This document shows positions 7,836-18,804 of a DNA stretch of 64,000 bases, piece by piece (within the stretch, counting starts at the first letter, position 1; each line of letters opens with the position of its first letter). The stretch lies in NCBI RefSeq assembly GCF_001421665.1, contig NZ_LMKV01000004.1:347-64346 (forward strand), written 5' to 3'. The notes beneath the pieces were generated by a model. That model saw nothing but the letters and a program-made list of their open reading frames with translations, searched no databases and was not told where the DNA came from. This DNA comes from Sphingobium sp. Leaf26 (GTDB lineage Bacteria; Pseudomonadota; Alphaproteobacteria; Sphingomonadales; Sphingomonadaceae). Both the position numbers and the translations under genes were made by a program.

Positions 7836-10364
7836 ATGCAGAGGCGCTTCAACCCGCTGGAGGCCGACGCCCGCTGGCAGGCGACCTGGGACGAGCAGCA
7901 GAGCTTCAAGGCGGACGACGCCTCGACCAAGCCGCGCTCCTATGTGCTGGAGATGTTCCCCTATCCGTCGGGGCGCATCCACATCGGTCATGTCCGCAAT
8001 TACTCGATGGGCGACGTGCTGGCGCGCTTCCGCCGGATGACCGGCCATGAAGTGTTGCATCCGATGGGCTGGGACGCCTTCGGCATGCCGGCCGAAAATG
8101 CGGCGATGGAAAAGAAGGTCCATCCGGGTAGCTGGACCCGCGACAATATCGCCAACATGCGCGCGCAGTTGAAGAAGCTGGGCTTCGCGATCGATTGGAG
8201 CCGCGAACTCGCCACCTGCGAGCCGGACTATTATGGCCATGAACAGGCGCTGTTCCTGGACATGCTGGACGCGGGCCTGGTCTATCGCAAGGAATCGGCG
8301 GTCAATTGGGATCCGGTCGACATGACCGTGCTGGCCAATGAACAGGTGATCGACGGGCGCGGCTGGCGTTCGGGCGCGCTGGTCGAGAAGCGTAAGCTGA
8401 GCCAGTGGTTCCTCAAGATCACGCAGTTCGCCGACGATCTGCTGGAGGGCCTGAAAGGTCTGGACCAGTGGCCCGACAAGGTGCGGACGATGCAGGAAAA
8501 CTGGATCGGCAAGTCGGTCGGCCTGCAATTTCATTTCGAGCCGGTCGCGCCGTTCGACACACAGATCGAGGTCTATTCGACCCGTCCCGACACCATCTTC
8601 GGCGCCAGCTTTGTCGCGATCGCCGCCGACCACCCGGTCGCGCAGGCGGTGGCGGCGAACAACCCGGATGCGGTCGCCTTCATCGAAAAGTGCAAGGAAG
8701 GCGGCACCACGGCAGCCGAACTGGAAACGGCGGAGAAGCTGGGCTTCGACACCGGACTGACCGTCGCGCATCCGTTCGATCCCGAATGGCACCTGCCCGT
8801 CTTCATCGCCAATTTCGTGCTGATGGACTATGGCACCGGCGCGGTCATGGGCGTGCCGGCGCATGACCAGCGCGACCTGGACTTTGCGCGCAAATATATG
8901 CTTCCCGTGGAGCGCGTCGTCGCGCTGGAAGGCGAGGCCGACACGCCGATCCACAACGAAGCCTATACCGGCACCGGCGCTCTGGTGAACTCGCGCTTTC
9001 TGGACGGCATGAGCGTCGAGGAGGCCAAGGCCGCCGTGATCGCCCGCGCCGAATCCGAAGGCTGGGGCGCGGGCAAGACCGTGTTCCGCCTGCGCGACTG
9101 GGGCGTGTCGCGACAGCGTTATTGGGGCACGCCGATCCCGGTCATCCATTGCGAGGGTTGCGGCGTCGTGCCGGTGCCCAAGGCGCAGTTGCCCGTCGTG
9201 CTGCCGGAGGATGTCAGCTTCGACATTCCGGGCAACCCGCTGGATCGGCATCCGACATGGAAACATGTGACATGCCCAAGCTGCGGCAAGCCGGCGGTGC
9301 GCGAGACGGACACGCTGGACACGTTCGCGGATTCGAGCTGGTATTTCATCCGCTTCGCCAGCCAGCCGTCGGATAAGCCGTTCGATCGCGCTACGGTCGA
9401 GCAGTGGCTGCCGGTCGGACAATATATCGGTGGCGTGGAACATGCGATCCTGCATCTGCTCTACGCCCGCTTCTGGACCCGCGCACTCCAGCATATGGGG
9501 CAACTGGACTTTGCCGAGCCGTTCACCGGCCTGTTCACGCAGGGCATGGTGACGCATGAGACGTACAGCCGCGAACAGGGTGAGGGGCTGCCCTCCGTCT
9601 ATTTCGCACCGGCCGAGATCGCCCGCACATCGGACGGCGCGACCCTGATCGCTGACAATGCCCCGGTCGAGGTCGGCCGGGTCATCAAGATGTCCAAGTC
9701 CAAGAAGAATGTCGTCGATCCCGACGATATCATCGCCCAATATGGCGCGGACGCGGTGCGCTGGTTCATGCTGTCGGACAGCCCGCCGGAACGCGACCTG
9801 CCCTGGACCGAGGCCGGAATCGAAGGATCGTGGCGCTTCGTCAACCGCGTCTGGCGGTTGTTCGGCGAAGCGGACGCCAGCGCGCAGGGCGAAGACAAGC
9901 TACTGGACCGCAAGCTGCACCAGACGGTGGACGGCATCGCCAGGGATATCGAGGCGCTGGGCTTCAACAAGGCCGTCGCCAAGATTTATGAACTGACCAA
10001 TGCGATCGAGAAGGCCAGGCCGTCCGCATCGCGCACCGCCGCGATCCGTGGCCTTGCACTGCTGGTCGCGCCGATGACGCCACATCTGGCCGAAGAGGGC
10101 TGGGCGGAAATGGGGCAAGACGGCCTGATCGCCGACGCCGCCTGGCCGACGGTCGATCCGGCGCTGCTGGTGGACGATGAAGTCACCATCGCCTGTCAGG
10201 TGATGGGCAAGCTGCGTGACACCATCACCGTGGCGAAGGATACGCCCAGGGATGAGCTGGAGAAATTGGCTCTGGCCGCGCCCAACGTCGTCCGCACGCT
10301 CGATGGTGCAAGCCCCAAGAAGATCATCGTGGTGCCCGGCCGGCTGGTGAACATCGTCCTCTAA
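7836..10364 (+). CDS. leuS: Leucyl-tRNA synthetase
   Basis: This class I synthetase charges tRNA-Leu with leucine in the cytoplasm. The HIGH motif is at residues 49-52 ([12 protein letters not shown]) and KMSKS at 618-622. Between them lies the CP1 editing domain, with the [15 protein letters not shown] motif that hydrolyses mischarged tRNA, and a zinc-like cysteine pair (CEGCG, CPSCG). The length of 842 residues is normal for bacterial LeuS. The start is supported by AAGGA 6 bases upstream. It heads a plus-strand series with lptE and holA, an order conserved in alphaproteobacteria. Confidence 0.98.
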   Translation: MQRRFNPLEADARWQATWDEQQSFKADDASTKPRSYVLEMFPYPSGRIHIGHVRNYSMGDVLARFRRMTGHEVLHPMGWDAFGMPAENAAMEKKVHPGSWTRDNIANMRAQLKKLGFAIDWSRELATCEPDYYGHEQALFLDMLDAGLVYRKESAVNWDPVDMTVLANEQVIDGRGWRSGALVEKRKLSQWFLKITQFADDLLEGLKGLDQWPDKVRTMQENWIGKSVGLQFHFEPVAPFDTQIEVYSTRPDTIFGASFVAIAADHPVAQAVAANNPDAVAFIEKCKEGGTTAAELETAEKLGFDTGLTVAHPFDPEWHLPVFIANFVLMDYGTGAVMGVPAHDQRDLDFARKYMLPVERVVALEGEADTPIHNEAYTGTGALVNSRFLDGMSVEEAKAAVIARAESEGWGAGKTVFRLRDWGVSRQRYWGTPIPVIHCEGCGVVPVPKAQLPVVLPEDVSFDIPGNPLDRHPTWKHVTCPSCGKPAVRETDTLDTFADSSWYFIRFASQPSDKPFDRATVEQWLPVGQYIGGVEHAILHLLYARFWTRALQHMGQLDFAEPFTGLFTQGMVTHETYSREQGEGLPSVYFAPAEIARTSDGATLIADNAPVEVGRVIKMSKSKKNVVDPDDIIAQYGADAVRWFMLSDSPPERDLPWTEAGIEGSWRFVNRVWRLFGEADASAQGEDKLLDRKLHQTVDGIARDIEALGFNKAVAKIYELTNAIEKARPSASRTAAIRGLALLVAPMTPHLAEEGWAEMGQDGLIADAAWPTVDPALLVDDEVTIACQVMGKLRDTITVAKDTPRDELEKLALAAPNVVRTLDGASPKKIIVVPGRLVNIVL

Positions 10365-10451
10365 ATCCACCGGGAAGGCAGGAAGGGGCTTCGACATCGG
10401 ACCAAGACAAGCGGCTTGTTCCGACAGCCCGAACGGTTAAAGGTCTGATCC

Positions 10452-10952
10452 ATGAAGCGCATCCTGCCCCTTATCGCCCTGCCTCTGTTGCTCACGGCCT
10501 GCGGGCTGCGTCCCGTCTATGGCGGGGGCGGACAGGGCGTGGTGGCGCAGGCGCTGGGGAATGTCACGGTCGAACCGATCGAGGGCAAGGGCGGCTGGCT
10601 GGTGCGCAATGCGCTCAATGATCGACTCGCCGCCATGCAGGGCGGGTCCGGTCCGCGCTACAAGCTGGTGGTGAAGCTGGACGACAATATCGCCGGTTTC
10701 GGCTTGCGCGCCGACGCCGCCATCACCCGCGAACGCCGCACGCTGCGGGCCCGCTATCAACTGGTGGACGAAACGACCGGCGCGCAGTTGCTGGACGATA
10801 CCGCCGGGTCGGATGCCGGCATCGACGTCACCTCCAGCGAATATGCCACGATCGCGGCCGAAGACACCGCGCTGGAGCGGCTGTCGCAGACGGTGGCGGA
10901 CCAGATCATCACCCGGCTGGCGCTCTATTCGCGCAAGGCGGCGCGCCCTTGA
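10452..10952 (+). CDS. lptE: LPS-assembly lipoprotein LptE
   Basis: LptE plugs the LptD barrel in the outer membrane and helps place lipopolysaccharide in the outer leaflet. The 166-residue product has a short lipoprotein signal peptide with lipobox LTAC (cysteine at residue 17) followed by GLRPVYGG, the conserved start of mature LptE proteins. The family is poorly conserved elsewhere, but size, lipobox and position between leuS and holA are diagnostic. The stop codon TGA overlaps the TTG start of holA. Confidence 0.9.
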   Translation: MKRILPLIALPLLLTACGLRPVYGGGGQGVVAQALGNVTVEPIEGKGGWLVRNALNDRLAAMQGGSGPRYKLVVKLDDNIAGFGLRADAAITRERRTLRARYQLVDETTGAQLLDDTAGSDAGIDVTSSEYATIAAEDTALERLSQTVADQIITRLALYSRKAARP

Positions 10953-11977
10953 AGGCCAGTCGCGGCCAGATCGAACGGGCGCTGGATGCCCCGCCGGCAG
11001 ATATTCGCTTCTTCCTGCTTTACGGTCCCGACGAAGCGGGTAGCCAGTCGCTGGCGAAACGTCTGGAACGCGCCATGGGGCCGCAGGCGGAGCGGATCGA
11101 CCTGGATGGCGCGACACTGAAAGACGATCCCGCCCGGCTGGCGGATGAGGCCGCGTCCTTCTCCATGTTCGGCGACAAGCGCTGGATTCGTATCAGCGGC
11201 ATGGGCGAGGAATCGGTCCCCGCCCTGACCGCCCTGCTGGAGGCGCAGGCCGCCGGCAATCCGGTTATCGCCATCGCCGGCGCGCTCAAGGCAACGTCGA
11301 AACTGGTCAAGCTGGCGCTGGAGCATAAGGGCGCGATGGCCTGCATCTCCTATCAGCCCGACGCGCGCGAATCGGAACAGATCGCCATCGGCATTGCCCG
11401 CGACGGCGGGTTGCGCCTGTCGACGGAACTGGCGCGGCGCATCGTATCGCTTGCCAATGGCGACCGGGCGCTGATGACCGGCGAGATCGAGAAGTTGATC
11501 CTCTATCTCGACGCCGCGCCCGACCGGCCGCGCGACGCCACCGCCGAAGCACTCGACGCCCTGTCCGCCGACAATCCCGATACGGAGGTCGCGCCGCTGG
11601 TCAATGCCGTGCTGGGCGGCGATCTGCGCGCGATGCACCGCGAACTGAGCAGCCTCAGCGAAACCGGCACGGCGATGGCGGCGGTGATTCGACCGCTGCT
11701 CGGCCGCGCCATGCTTATCGCGAATATCCGCACCGATTTCGACGCCAGCGGCCGGCTGGAGGGCGCGGTCGAGGCGGCGGGCAAGGCAGTGTTCTGGAAG
11801 GAAAAGGGGCTGGTCACGCGGCAGGTGCGGACATGGGACGCGCCGGGCATCGCCCGCGTCATCCAGCGCCTGCTGGACGCGGAGCGCGCCACCCGATCCG
11901 GCCGGGGCACCGGCGACCTGCTGGTCCGCCACGAATTGCTGGCGATCGCGCGGCAGGCGGCACGGGAACGGGCTTAA
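10949..11977 (+). CDS. holA: DNA polymerase III delta subunit
   Basis: The delta subunit opens the beta sliding clamp within the clamp-loader complex. The 342-residue protein has the family's N-terminal FFLLYGPDEAGSQSLAKRL segment, the ISGMGEE region and the C-terminal helical domain. The start is most likely TTG at 10949, which overlaps the lptE stop as TTGA and suggests translational coupling; no ATG lies near the expected N-terminus. A second TTGA junction occurs at parA-parB in this window. The gene is separated by 59 bp from msrB. Confidence 0.92.
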   Translation: MKASRGQIERALDAPPADIRFFLLYGPDEAGSQSLAKRLERAMGPQAERIDLDGATLKDDPARLADEAASFSMFGDKRWIRISGMGEESVPALTALLEAQAAGNPVIAIAGALKATSKLVKLALEHKGAMACISYQPDARESEQIAIGIARDGGLRLSTELARRIVSLANGDRALMTGEIEKLILYLDAAPDRPRDATAEALDALSADNPDTEVAPLVNAVLGGDLRAMHRELSSLSETGTAMAAVIRPLLGRAMLIANIRTDFDASGRLEGAVEAAGKAVFWKEKGLVTRQVRTWDAPGIARVIQRLLDAERATRSGRGTGDLLVRHELLAIARQAARERA

Positions 11978-12036
11978 CCCCATAGTTGCCTGAACCCGCA
12001 CTTGAACCACCTGTCATACAGGGCCATATTGCCCCC

Positions 12037-12438
12037 ATGGACAAGCTGACCCTGAGCGAAGCCGAATGGCGCGACCGCCTTTCCCCCGAACAATATCATG
12101 TGCTGCGCGAAGCCGGCACCGAACGGGCCTTCACCGGCAAATATAACGGCAACAAGGCCGACGGCGTCTATTATTGCGCGGGTTGCGGCGCGGAACTGTT
12201 CGATGCAGAGGAAAAATATGACAGCGGGTCGGGCTGGCCCAGCTTCACCGCCCCGGTCGATATCGACGCGGTCGAGGAAATTCGCGACGCCAGCCATGGC
12301 ATGATCCGCACCGAAGTCCGCTGCGCCACCTGCGAAGGGCATCTGGGCCATGTCTTTCCCGACGGTCCCGGCGTCAACGGCTTGCGTTATTGCATGAACA
12401 GCGCCGGGCTGGACTTCAAGCCGCGCGACGAGGCGTAA
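12037..12438 (+). CDS. msrB: Peptide-methionine (R)-S-oxide reductase
   Basis: MsrB reduces methionine-R-sulfoxide in oxidised proteins, using thioredoxin as electron donor. From the ATG at 12037 the protein has 133 residues. It has the two zinc-binding CxxC pairs (CAGC and CATC), the substrate motif SGSGWPSF, the GHVFPDGP loop and the catalytic cysteine in RYCMNS. The upstream open frame adds 17 residues without homology, so the internal ATG is preferred. No signal peptide is present, so the enzyme acts in the cytoplasm. Nothing gene-like is visible in the following 182 bp. Confidence 0.95.
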   Translation: MDKLTLSEAEWRDRLSPEQYHVLREAGTERAFTGKYNGNKADGVYYCAGCGAELFDAEEKYDSGSGWPSFTAPVDIDAVEEIRDASHGMIRTEVRCATCEGHLGHVFPDGPGVNGLRYCMNSAGLDFKPRDEA

Positions 12439-12620
12439 CCGCAGCACTAGGGAGCGGGTCTGCGCATGCTTTCCCCACTGCCTGCATCATGGCTGCACGG
12501 GGGCCGTTCATCCCTGGTAAAGCGCCATTCGCCATGGACGGCGCAACGGTCTTTTTCCGCGTCGGTTGCATGATTTGCGCTGGCAGGGGCCGGGATTAGG
12601 GCGTATCCGAGGCGGCACAG

Positions 12621-14738
12621 ATGGCAGGATCAGGCAAGAAGAAGAGCGCGCCGCGTGGCCGCGCCAAGACATGGGCGCTGCGCGGGCTGAAGATCGGCCT
12701 TGCCGCGGCGGTCGCGGGTTTGTTGGCGGTGGTGATCGCGGTGGTGATCGCGATGCAGTCGCTGCCCGATTATGACAGCCTGAAATCCTCCCCCAATGGC
12801 CAGATGATCCGTGTCCATGCCGCAGACGGCAGGGTGATCGTGTCGCTTGGGCCGAGTTTCGGCCAGTGGTTGCGGTACGACCAGATTCCCGACGTCATGG
12901 TCGATGCCATGGTTTCGACCGAGGATCGCCGCTTCTATTTGCATCCCGGCGTCGATCCGATCGGCATGGCGCGCGCCGCCTGGGTCGCGGTCGAACGGCG
13001 CGGCACCGGCCGCCGGTGGCAGGGCGCTTCGACCATCACCCAGCAGGTCACGCGCAACATCTTCCTCAACAACAGCTATAGTTTCGGCCGCAAGATCCGC
13101 GAAATGGTGCTGGCGCTGGCGCTGGAGCGCAAATTCACCAAGCGACAGATCCTCGAACTCTATCTCAACAAGGTCTATTTCGGCGGCGGCGCCTATGGCA
13201 TCGACGCGGCGAGCCGAAAATTCTTCGGCCATCCCGCCACATCGCTGGACCTGCCCGAAGCTGCGATCATCGCCGGTCTGGTGAAGGCCCCGTCCAGCTA
13301 CTCCCCCACCGCCGATGCCGATGCCGCGATCGGTCGTGCCGGCGTGGTGCTGGACCTGATGCAGGACAATGACGCCATTTCCGCGTCGCAGCGCGCCGCT
13401 GCCGACCTTGGCAGCGTCAAGATGGCGCCGGAGCCGCCACAGAACAGCGTGCGCTACTTCACCGACTGGGCCTTGCCGCAGCTCGACCTGCTGATCGACG
13501 AGCCGAACGAGCCGCTGGAAGTCTATACCACCATCGACCTTGGCATGCAGAATGCGGCGACCGCCGCGATCAAGGCCAATGTGCCGGGCGGCACGCAGGG
13601 CGCGCTGGTCAGCCTGGACCGCGACGGCGCGGTGCGCGCTATGGTCGGCGGGCTCGACTATGTGACGTCCAACTATAATCGCGCCACCACCGCCACCCGC
13701 CAGCCCGGCTCGGCCTGGAAGATCTTCGTCTATATGGCGGCGCTGGAGGCTGGCTACACGCCCGATACCGGCGTCACCGACGAACCGGTGACGATCAACG
13801 GGTGGAGCCCGCGCAATGCCAATGGCCGCTTTGCCGGCGACATCGACGTTCGCACCGCCTTCGCCTATTCGATCAACACGGTCGCGGCGAAGCTGGGCGT
13901 GGAAGTCGGCTTCCCCACCGTCGCGGACATGGCCCGCCGCTTTGGCATCACCACGCCGGTCAACACCCATCCCTCGATGGTGCTGGGCACGTCGGACGTG
14001 CGGCTGATCGACATGACCCGCGCTGCGGCCTCGATCGCGCGCAAGGGCATTGCCGTGACGCCCTATGGCATCACCAAGGTGACGACGGCGGATGGCCGCA
14101 TGCTCTACCAGCATCAGGACGATACCAGTCGCGTGCTGGTCGCCCCCTGGGTCGCGGCGGGCATGACCGACCTGATGCAGACGGCAGTCAGCACCGGCAC
14201 CGGCAAGGCCGCGCAGATCGGTCGCCCGGTCGCGGGCAAGACCGGCACGACCACCAGCAACAAGGATGGCTATTTCCTGGGCTTTTCCAGCGGCATCACC
14301 ACGGGTGTCTGGATGGGCCGCGACGACGCCAGGACGGTCGGCGGACTACAGGGCGGCCGCGCGCCTGCACGGGCCTTTGCCGACTATATGAAGGTGGCGG
14401 TATCGAAGCGTCCTGTGGAGCAGTTCGAGACGCAGGTCACGCTGCCCGAATGGCAGTTGGAGCCGGACGAGGAGGCCTATTATGGCAGCCCGGACAATGG
14501 CACGGGCGGGGCCGATAGCGGCATGATGGTGGATGAGAACGGCCTGCCGATCCAGCGTCAGCGGCCTTCTTCTTCCGGTGAAGAGGCGGAAGATCAGCAG
14601 ATGGAGGTCGATCCGGAGGATCGTCCGCAACCGCCGCGTATTGACCAGCAATGGATCGACAATGTGCTGGGCCGCGATCGTCAGCGCCAGCAACAGCAGC
14701 AGCAACAGCCTTCGCCCCGGCCTTCCGCCAACCCCTGA
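12621..14738 (+). CDS. Class A penicillin-binding protein (transglycosylase/transpeptidase, PBP1a family)
   Basis: This bifunctional enzyme polymerises and cross-links peptidoglycan at the inner membrane, with its active domains in the periplasm. A single membrane anchor spans about residues 24-48. The glycosyltransferase domain follows (EDRRFYLHPGVD with the catalytic glutamate; GASTITQQ). The transpeptidase domain has the serine motif PGSAWK, the SIN motif and KTGTT. The 705-residue protein ends in an acidic linker and a Gln/Pro-rich tail with a run of glutamines. It lies 182 bp after msrB. A GC-rich hairpin without a T-run (14741-14782) sits between it and the convergent gene. Confidence 0.94.
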   Translation: MAGSGKKKSAPRGRAKTWALRGLKIGLAAAVAGLLAVVIAVVIAMQSLPDYDSLKSSPNGQMIRVHAADGRVIVSLGPSFGQWLRYDQIPDVMVDAMVSTEDRRFYLHPGVDPIGMARAAWVAVERRGTGRRWQGASTITQQVTRNIFLNNSYSFGRKIREMVLALALERKFTKRQILELYLNKVYFGGGAYGIDAASRKFFGHPATSLDLPEAAIIAGLVKAPSSYSPTADADAAIGRAGVVLDLMQDNDAISASQRAAADLGSVKMAPEPPQNSVRYFTDWALPQLDLLIDEPNEPLEVYTTIDLGMQNAATAAIKANVPGGTQGALVSLDRDGAVRAMVGGLDYVTSNYNRATTATRQPGSAWKIFVYMAALEAGYTPDTGVTDEPVTINGWSPRNANGRFAGDIDVRTAFAYSINTVAAKLGVEVGFPTVADMARRFGITTPVNTHPSMVLGTSDVRLIDMTRAAASIARKGIAVTPYGITKVTTADGRMLYQHQDDTSRVLVAPWVAAGMTDLMQTAVSTGTGKAAQIGRPVAGKTGTTTSNKDGYFLGFSSGITTGVWMGRDDARTVGGLQGGRAPARAFADYMKVAVSKRPVEQFETQVTLPEWQLEPDEEAYYGSPDNGTGGADSGMMVDENGLPIQRQRPSSSGEEAEDQQMEVDPEDRPQPPRIDQQWIDNVLGRDRQRQQQQQQQPSPRPSANP

Positions 14739-14793
14739 TCGGCCCGGCTGGACCGATAGGGAAGGGGATGGAAAGCCGGGCCTGCGCAGCGCA

Positions 14794-15057
14794 TCAGCGG
14801 CGGGCCAGCTGAACCGCGGACTTGCTGTGGTTGATGGTCAGGCCATTTTGCGCCCATTCGCTCTTCGAGCGGCACTGCGTCACCGGGATGATCGAACCGG
14901 TCATGGTTTCGCGGAAGCAATAGCGGTCGGTCGATGCGTCATAGGTCACCTTGGCCGATCCATAGCGACCTTCAGGCTGGGCGAAGGCGGGGGTGGCAGA
15001 GGCCGATACGGCGACGGTGGCAGCGACGATAGCGGCGGCGAAAGCGATGGTCTTCAT
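14794..15057 (-). CDS. Small secreted protein of unknown function
   Basis: The 87-residue product starts with a clear signal peptide (MKTIAFAAAIVAATVAVSAS, cleavage near AFA-QPEG), so it is exported. The mature part of about 60 residues has two cysteines (RYCFRE and TQCRSKSEWAQNG) that could pair. I recognise this only as a recurrent short secreted type in sphingomonads, without a function. The start at 15057 is chosen from the signal peptide; GGAAGGAC lies just upstream. It is downstream of the aspartyl protease gene on the same strand but 209 bp away. Confidence 0.72.
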   Translation of the reverse strand: MKTIAFAAAIVAATVAVSASATPAFAQPEGRYGSAKVTYDASTDRYCFRETMTGSIIPVTQCRSKSEWAQNGLTINHSKSAVQLARR

Positions 15058-15266
15058 GGTGATGGTCCTTCCCTGAAATCTCTGTGATGATCCGTCGTGG
15101 ATCATGCCAACGACATTGCAGGGGCCGTGCCAGTTTCGGAAAAGCCACGGAAATCAGGGACTCCAGCGCGAACCTACCAGTTTTCTATCGGAAGATTTCC
15201 GACTATCTGGCAAAAAATACCGATAAGTAAGGATCTGTTCATCTCCGTTGCGGAAGAGGGCTACCC

Positions 15267-16283
15267 TCAGTTCTTGGCCTGCTCGTTAACCGCCCAGCGG
15301 GTCGGCTGCGCCGCGCTGGCATCGGGCAAGAGGAAGTCCACCTTCCCCCGGCCGAAGTCGATCGCCACCCGATCGAACACTTTGAGCGCGCTGATGCCCA
15401 AGAGCAGCGCCGGCTTGTCCTGCAAGCCCAGTTCGGCAAAGGGGCTGGCGTCGGCAAACAGCACCGGCACCTCTATCAGGTTGACGCGGCCCATCCGCAC
15501 CCCCTTGATCCGTCCGACCTGGCCCGTCAGCGTCCCACCGGTCACGCTGGTCAGCGTCGCTTCCAGCATCGCCGGCGCGCGCTTCTTCGCCAGCAGCTTG
15601 TCGCGCAGCGCCAGATTGCCGATGCTGAAATGGCTGCCGGTATCCAGCATGACATTGACCCGCATGCCGTTCACCTCGGAATCCAGCAGGATCAACTGGC
15701 CGCGCTTGCGCCGCGCTTCCACCACGATCGTATCGGGATCGACCGACAGGCGCCGGTTGGCGCCACTGCTGGCAATTTCCATCCGTCCGGTGCGAAAGTT
15801 GAGCGTCACCCGCTTGGCATGCAGGCTGTCCAGCCCCAGCAGACCGGCCGCGCCCAGATTTTCACCCTCCAGCACCGGCGCCTCGATATCGTCGATCGTG
15901 CTGGCGCCAAAGCCCAGCCGCGGCACGGCGACGGTCTGCGCCTCCGACCGGCCGGTCATGCTGAGGATGGTGACATTGGCGCGGGGTGCCAGCGCCAGCT
16001 TCTGCGCCAGATCGCGGGCGATCACCGTGCGTTGTGACCCGGTGTCGATGATGAAATCCCACGGCCCCTTGCCGTCGATCGAAATGGGGATGGTGACGCG
16101 ATCGTCCAGCGGCGGCCCTGTCTGCACGATGGTGGGCGGCACATCCGGGTCGAGGGAAGGCTGGGCCGCGGCGGGCAACGGCCCGGCCTGATCCTGCGCG
16201 GCGAGCGGCGGACCGCCGGTCGCCAGCCCGATGCCCAGCAGGGCAGCCAAGGAGACAGCCAGACAGAGCGGGCGCCGTCCCAT
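15267..16283 (-). CDS. Retropepsin-like aspartyl protease family protein, exported
   Basis: The 338-residue protein has a signal peptide (about residues 1-28) and two aspartyl-protease half-domains, each with a catalytic triad: IIDTGSQ near residue 80 and MLDTGSH near residue 212. Bacterial retropepsin-like proteins of this type are periplasmic and mostly of unknown substrate. The double DTGS arrangement in one chain suggests a pseudo-dimeric active site formed within a monomer. The start is supported by GAGGAT just upstream. It is divergent from rho across 266 bp. Confidence 0.82.
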   Translation of the reverse strand: MGRRPLCLAVSLAALLGIGLATGGPPLAAQDQAGPLPAAAQPSLDPDVPPTIVQTGPPLDDRVTIPISIDGKGPWDFIIDTGSQRTVIARDLAQKLALAPRANVTILSMTGRSEAQTVAVPRLGFGASTIDDIEAPVLEGENLGAAGLLGLDSLHAKRVTLNFRTGRMEIASSGANRRLSVDPDTIVVEARRKRGQLILLDSEVNGMRVNVMLDTGSHFSIGNLALRDKLLAKKRAPAMLEATLTSVTGGTLTGQVGRIKGVRMGRVNLIEVPVLFADASPFAELGLQDKPALLLGISALKVFDRVAIDFGRGKVDFLLPDASAAQPTRWAVNEQAKN

Positions 16284-16408
16284 ATCCTCATCCTTCCATC
16301 TTATACCGCTCTTATATCATGGAAGGCCATCGTCGCGCCAGCGCCACCACCCGGCCCGCTTCGGGGTCAAAAAGGCGATTTTCCGCTGCTGCGCGCATCT
16401 GTCCTTGC

Positions 16409-16436
16409 TTGACTTGATGCCCTTGCGATCGTTAAA
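16409..16436 (+). promoter_or_regulatory. Candidate promoter of rho
   Basis: TTGACT (16409-16414) and GTTAAA (16431-16436) are spaced by 16 bp. Initiation near 16443 would leave a rho leader of about 105 nt. Rho commonly regulates its own leader, but no attenuator is evident here. Confidence 0.4.
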
Positions 16437-16549
16437 CGCCAAATAACTCATCCCGTCCGTCCGGAGCGGGACTCGACCGGCGTCCTGTTCGGTTCCATCC
16501 TGCCTTTTCCGGCCACACATTCCTCCTCTCTCCATCGGACCGACTCGCA

Positions 16550-17806
<1,257 letters not shown>

Positions 17807-17859
17807 GCGATGCGGCGATCAGACCGATCGCCATGCGCAAAGCAGTTATTTGCCATTGG

Positions 17860-17891
17860 AGCCGGGCCATATATGGTCCGGCTTTCTTCTT
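17860..17891 (+). terminator. Rho-independent terminator of rho
   Basis: AGCCGGGCC (17860-17868) pairs with GGTCCGGCT (17875-17883) with one G-T pair, followed by TTCTTCTT. It ends the rho transcript before the terC-family gene. Confidence 0.7.
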
Positions 17892-17919
17892 AGCTTAAAG
17901 TCAGGGACGTCAGGCCGCC

Positions 17920-18642
17920 ATGTTCGACCTTCTCGCCACCGCCGCTTCGGCTGCACAGGGACTCGGCTCACCCGCCGATATCTGGCAGCATATCATCCAT
18001 GATTTCAGCAACATCACGTCGCCTTCCGCGCTGTCGGCCTTCGTTCAGGTGCTGATGATCGACGTGCTGCTGGCGGGCGACAATGCCATCGTCGTCGGCG
18101 CGCTGGCGGCGGGCCTGCCGGCCGCCCAGCGCAAGAAGGTGATCCTGATCGGCATCATCGCCGCGCTGGTGCTGCGCATCGCCTTTGCGCTGGTGGTCAG
18201 CCAGTTGATGCAGATCGTCGGCCTGATCCTGGCCGGCGGGCTGCTGTTGCTGTGGGTCAGCTGGAAGATGTGGCGCGAACTGCACCCGGCGCGCGGCGCG
18301 GATACGCCCGACGATCCGACCGACGACGATGTGTCCGGCCTGCGCCCGGCCAAGAGCTTCGCCGCCGCCGCCTGGGCCGTCGCGGTCGCCGACGTGTCGA
18401 TGAGCCTGGACAATGTGCTGGCGGTGGCCGGCGCGGCGCGCGACCATCCCGGCATCCTGATGATCGGTCTGGTCCTGTCGGTCGCGCTGATGGGCATCGC
18501 CGCCAATGTCATCGCCCATTATATCGAGCGGTTCCGCTGGATAGCCTATGTCGGCCTCGCAGTGATCCTCTATGTTGCGGTCAAGATGATCTATGACGGC
18601 TTCGTCGATCATCAGGTCGGGATATTGACGCTGTTCGGCTGA
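17920..18642 (+). CDS. TerC/YjbE-family integral membrane protein
   Basis: The 240-residue product has about seven hydrophobic membrane segments and the TerC-family acidic motifs within membrane helices: DVLLAGDNAIVVGALAAGLP near residue 48 and DVSMSLDNVLAVAG near residue 160. Members of the family are implicated in manganese or other metal ion export, linked to metallation of secreted proteins; the specific substrate here is inferred. The start is preceded by AGGGA. A strong terminator follows at 18673-18712. I see no metal-riboswitch-like leader in the 28 bp between the rho terminator and the start. Confidence 0.85.
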   Translation: MFDLLATAASAAQGLGSPADIWQHIIHDFSNITSPSALSAFVQVLMIDVLLAGDNAIVVGALAAGLPAAQRKKVILIGIIAALVLRIAFALVVSQLMQIVGLILAGGLLLLWVSWKMWRELHPARGADTPDDPTDDDVSGLRPAKSFAAAAWAVAVADVSMSLDNVLAVAGAARDHPGILMIGLVLSVALMGIAANVIAHYIERFRWIAYVGLAVILYVAVKMIYDGFVDHQVGILTLFG

Positions 18643-18672
18643 TCCCCCGCCGCCACCATCACACCTCATTGT

Positions 18673-18712
18673 GGGGCATGATCCAGACCGGGATCATGCC
18701 CCATTTTCTTTT
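18673..18712 (+). terminator. Strong Rho-independent terminator after the terC-family gene
   Basis: An 11-bp perfect stem, GGGGCATGATC (18673-18683) with GATCATGCCCC (18692-18702), is followed by ATTTTCTTTT. Confidence 0.85.
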
Positions 18713-18804
18713 CAGGCCGACACGGACGATCGCGCTTGCTGGCGGCTTGTTATCGATCGACCGGGCCGCTAGCGTCGGCCCGCTCTGCACGAGAAGGGAC
18801 ATAT

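Noticed and set aside
7773-9740. A 655-codon open frame antisense to leuS
   Set aside because: leuS is unmistakable on the plus strand with HIGH and KMSKS motifs; the antisense frame has no domain and His/Arg-rich composition.
14741-14782. GC-rich hairpin after the penicillin-binding protein gene as a terminator
   Set aside because: The 9-bp stem is perfect, but the loop is 24 nt and no T-run follows on either strand, so intrinsic termination is doubtful.
17920-18642. A manganese (yybP-ykoY) riboswitch before the terC-family gene
   Set aside because: Only 28 bp separate the rho terminator from the start codon, too short for that riboswitch.
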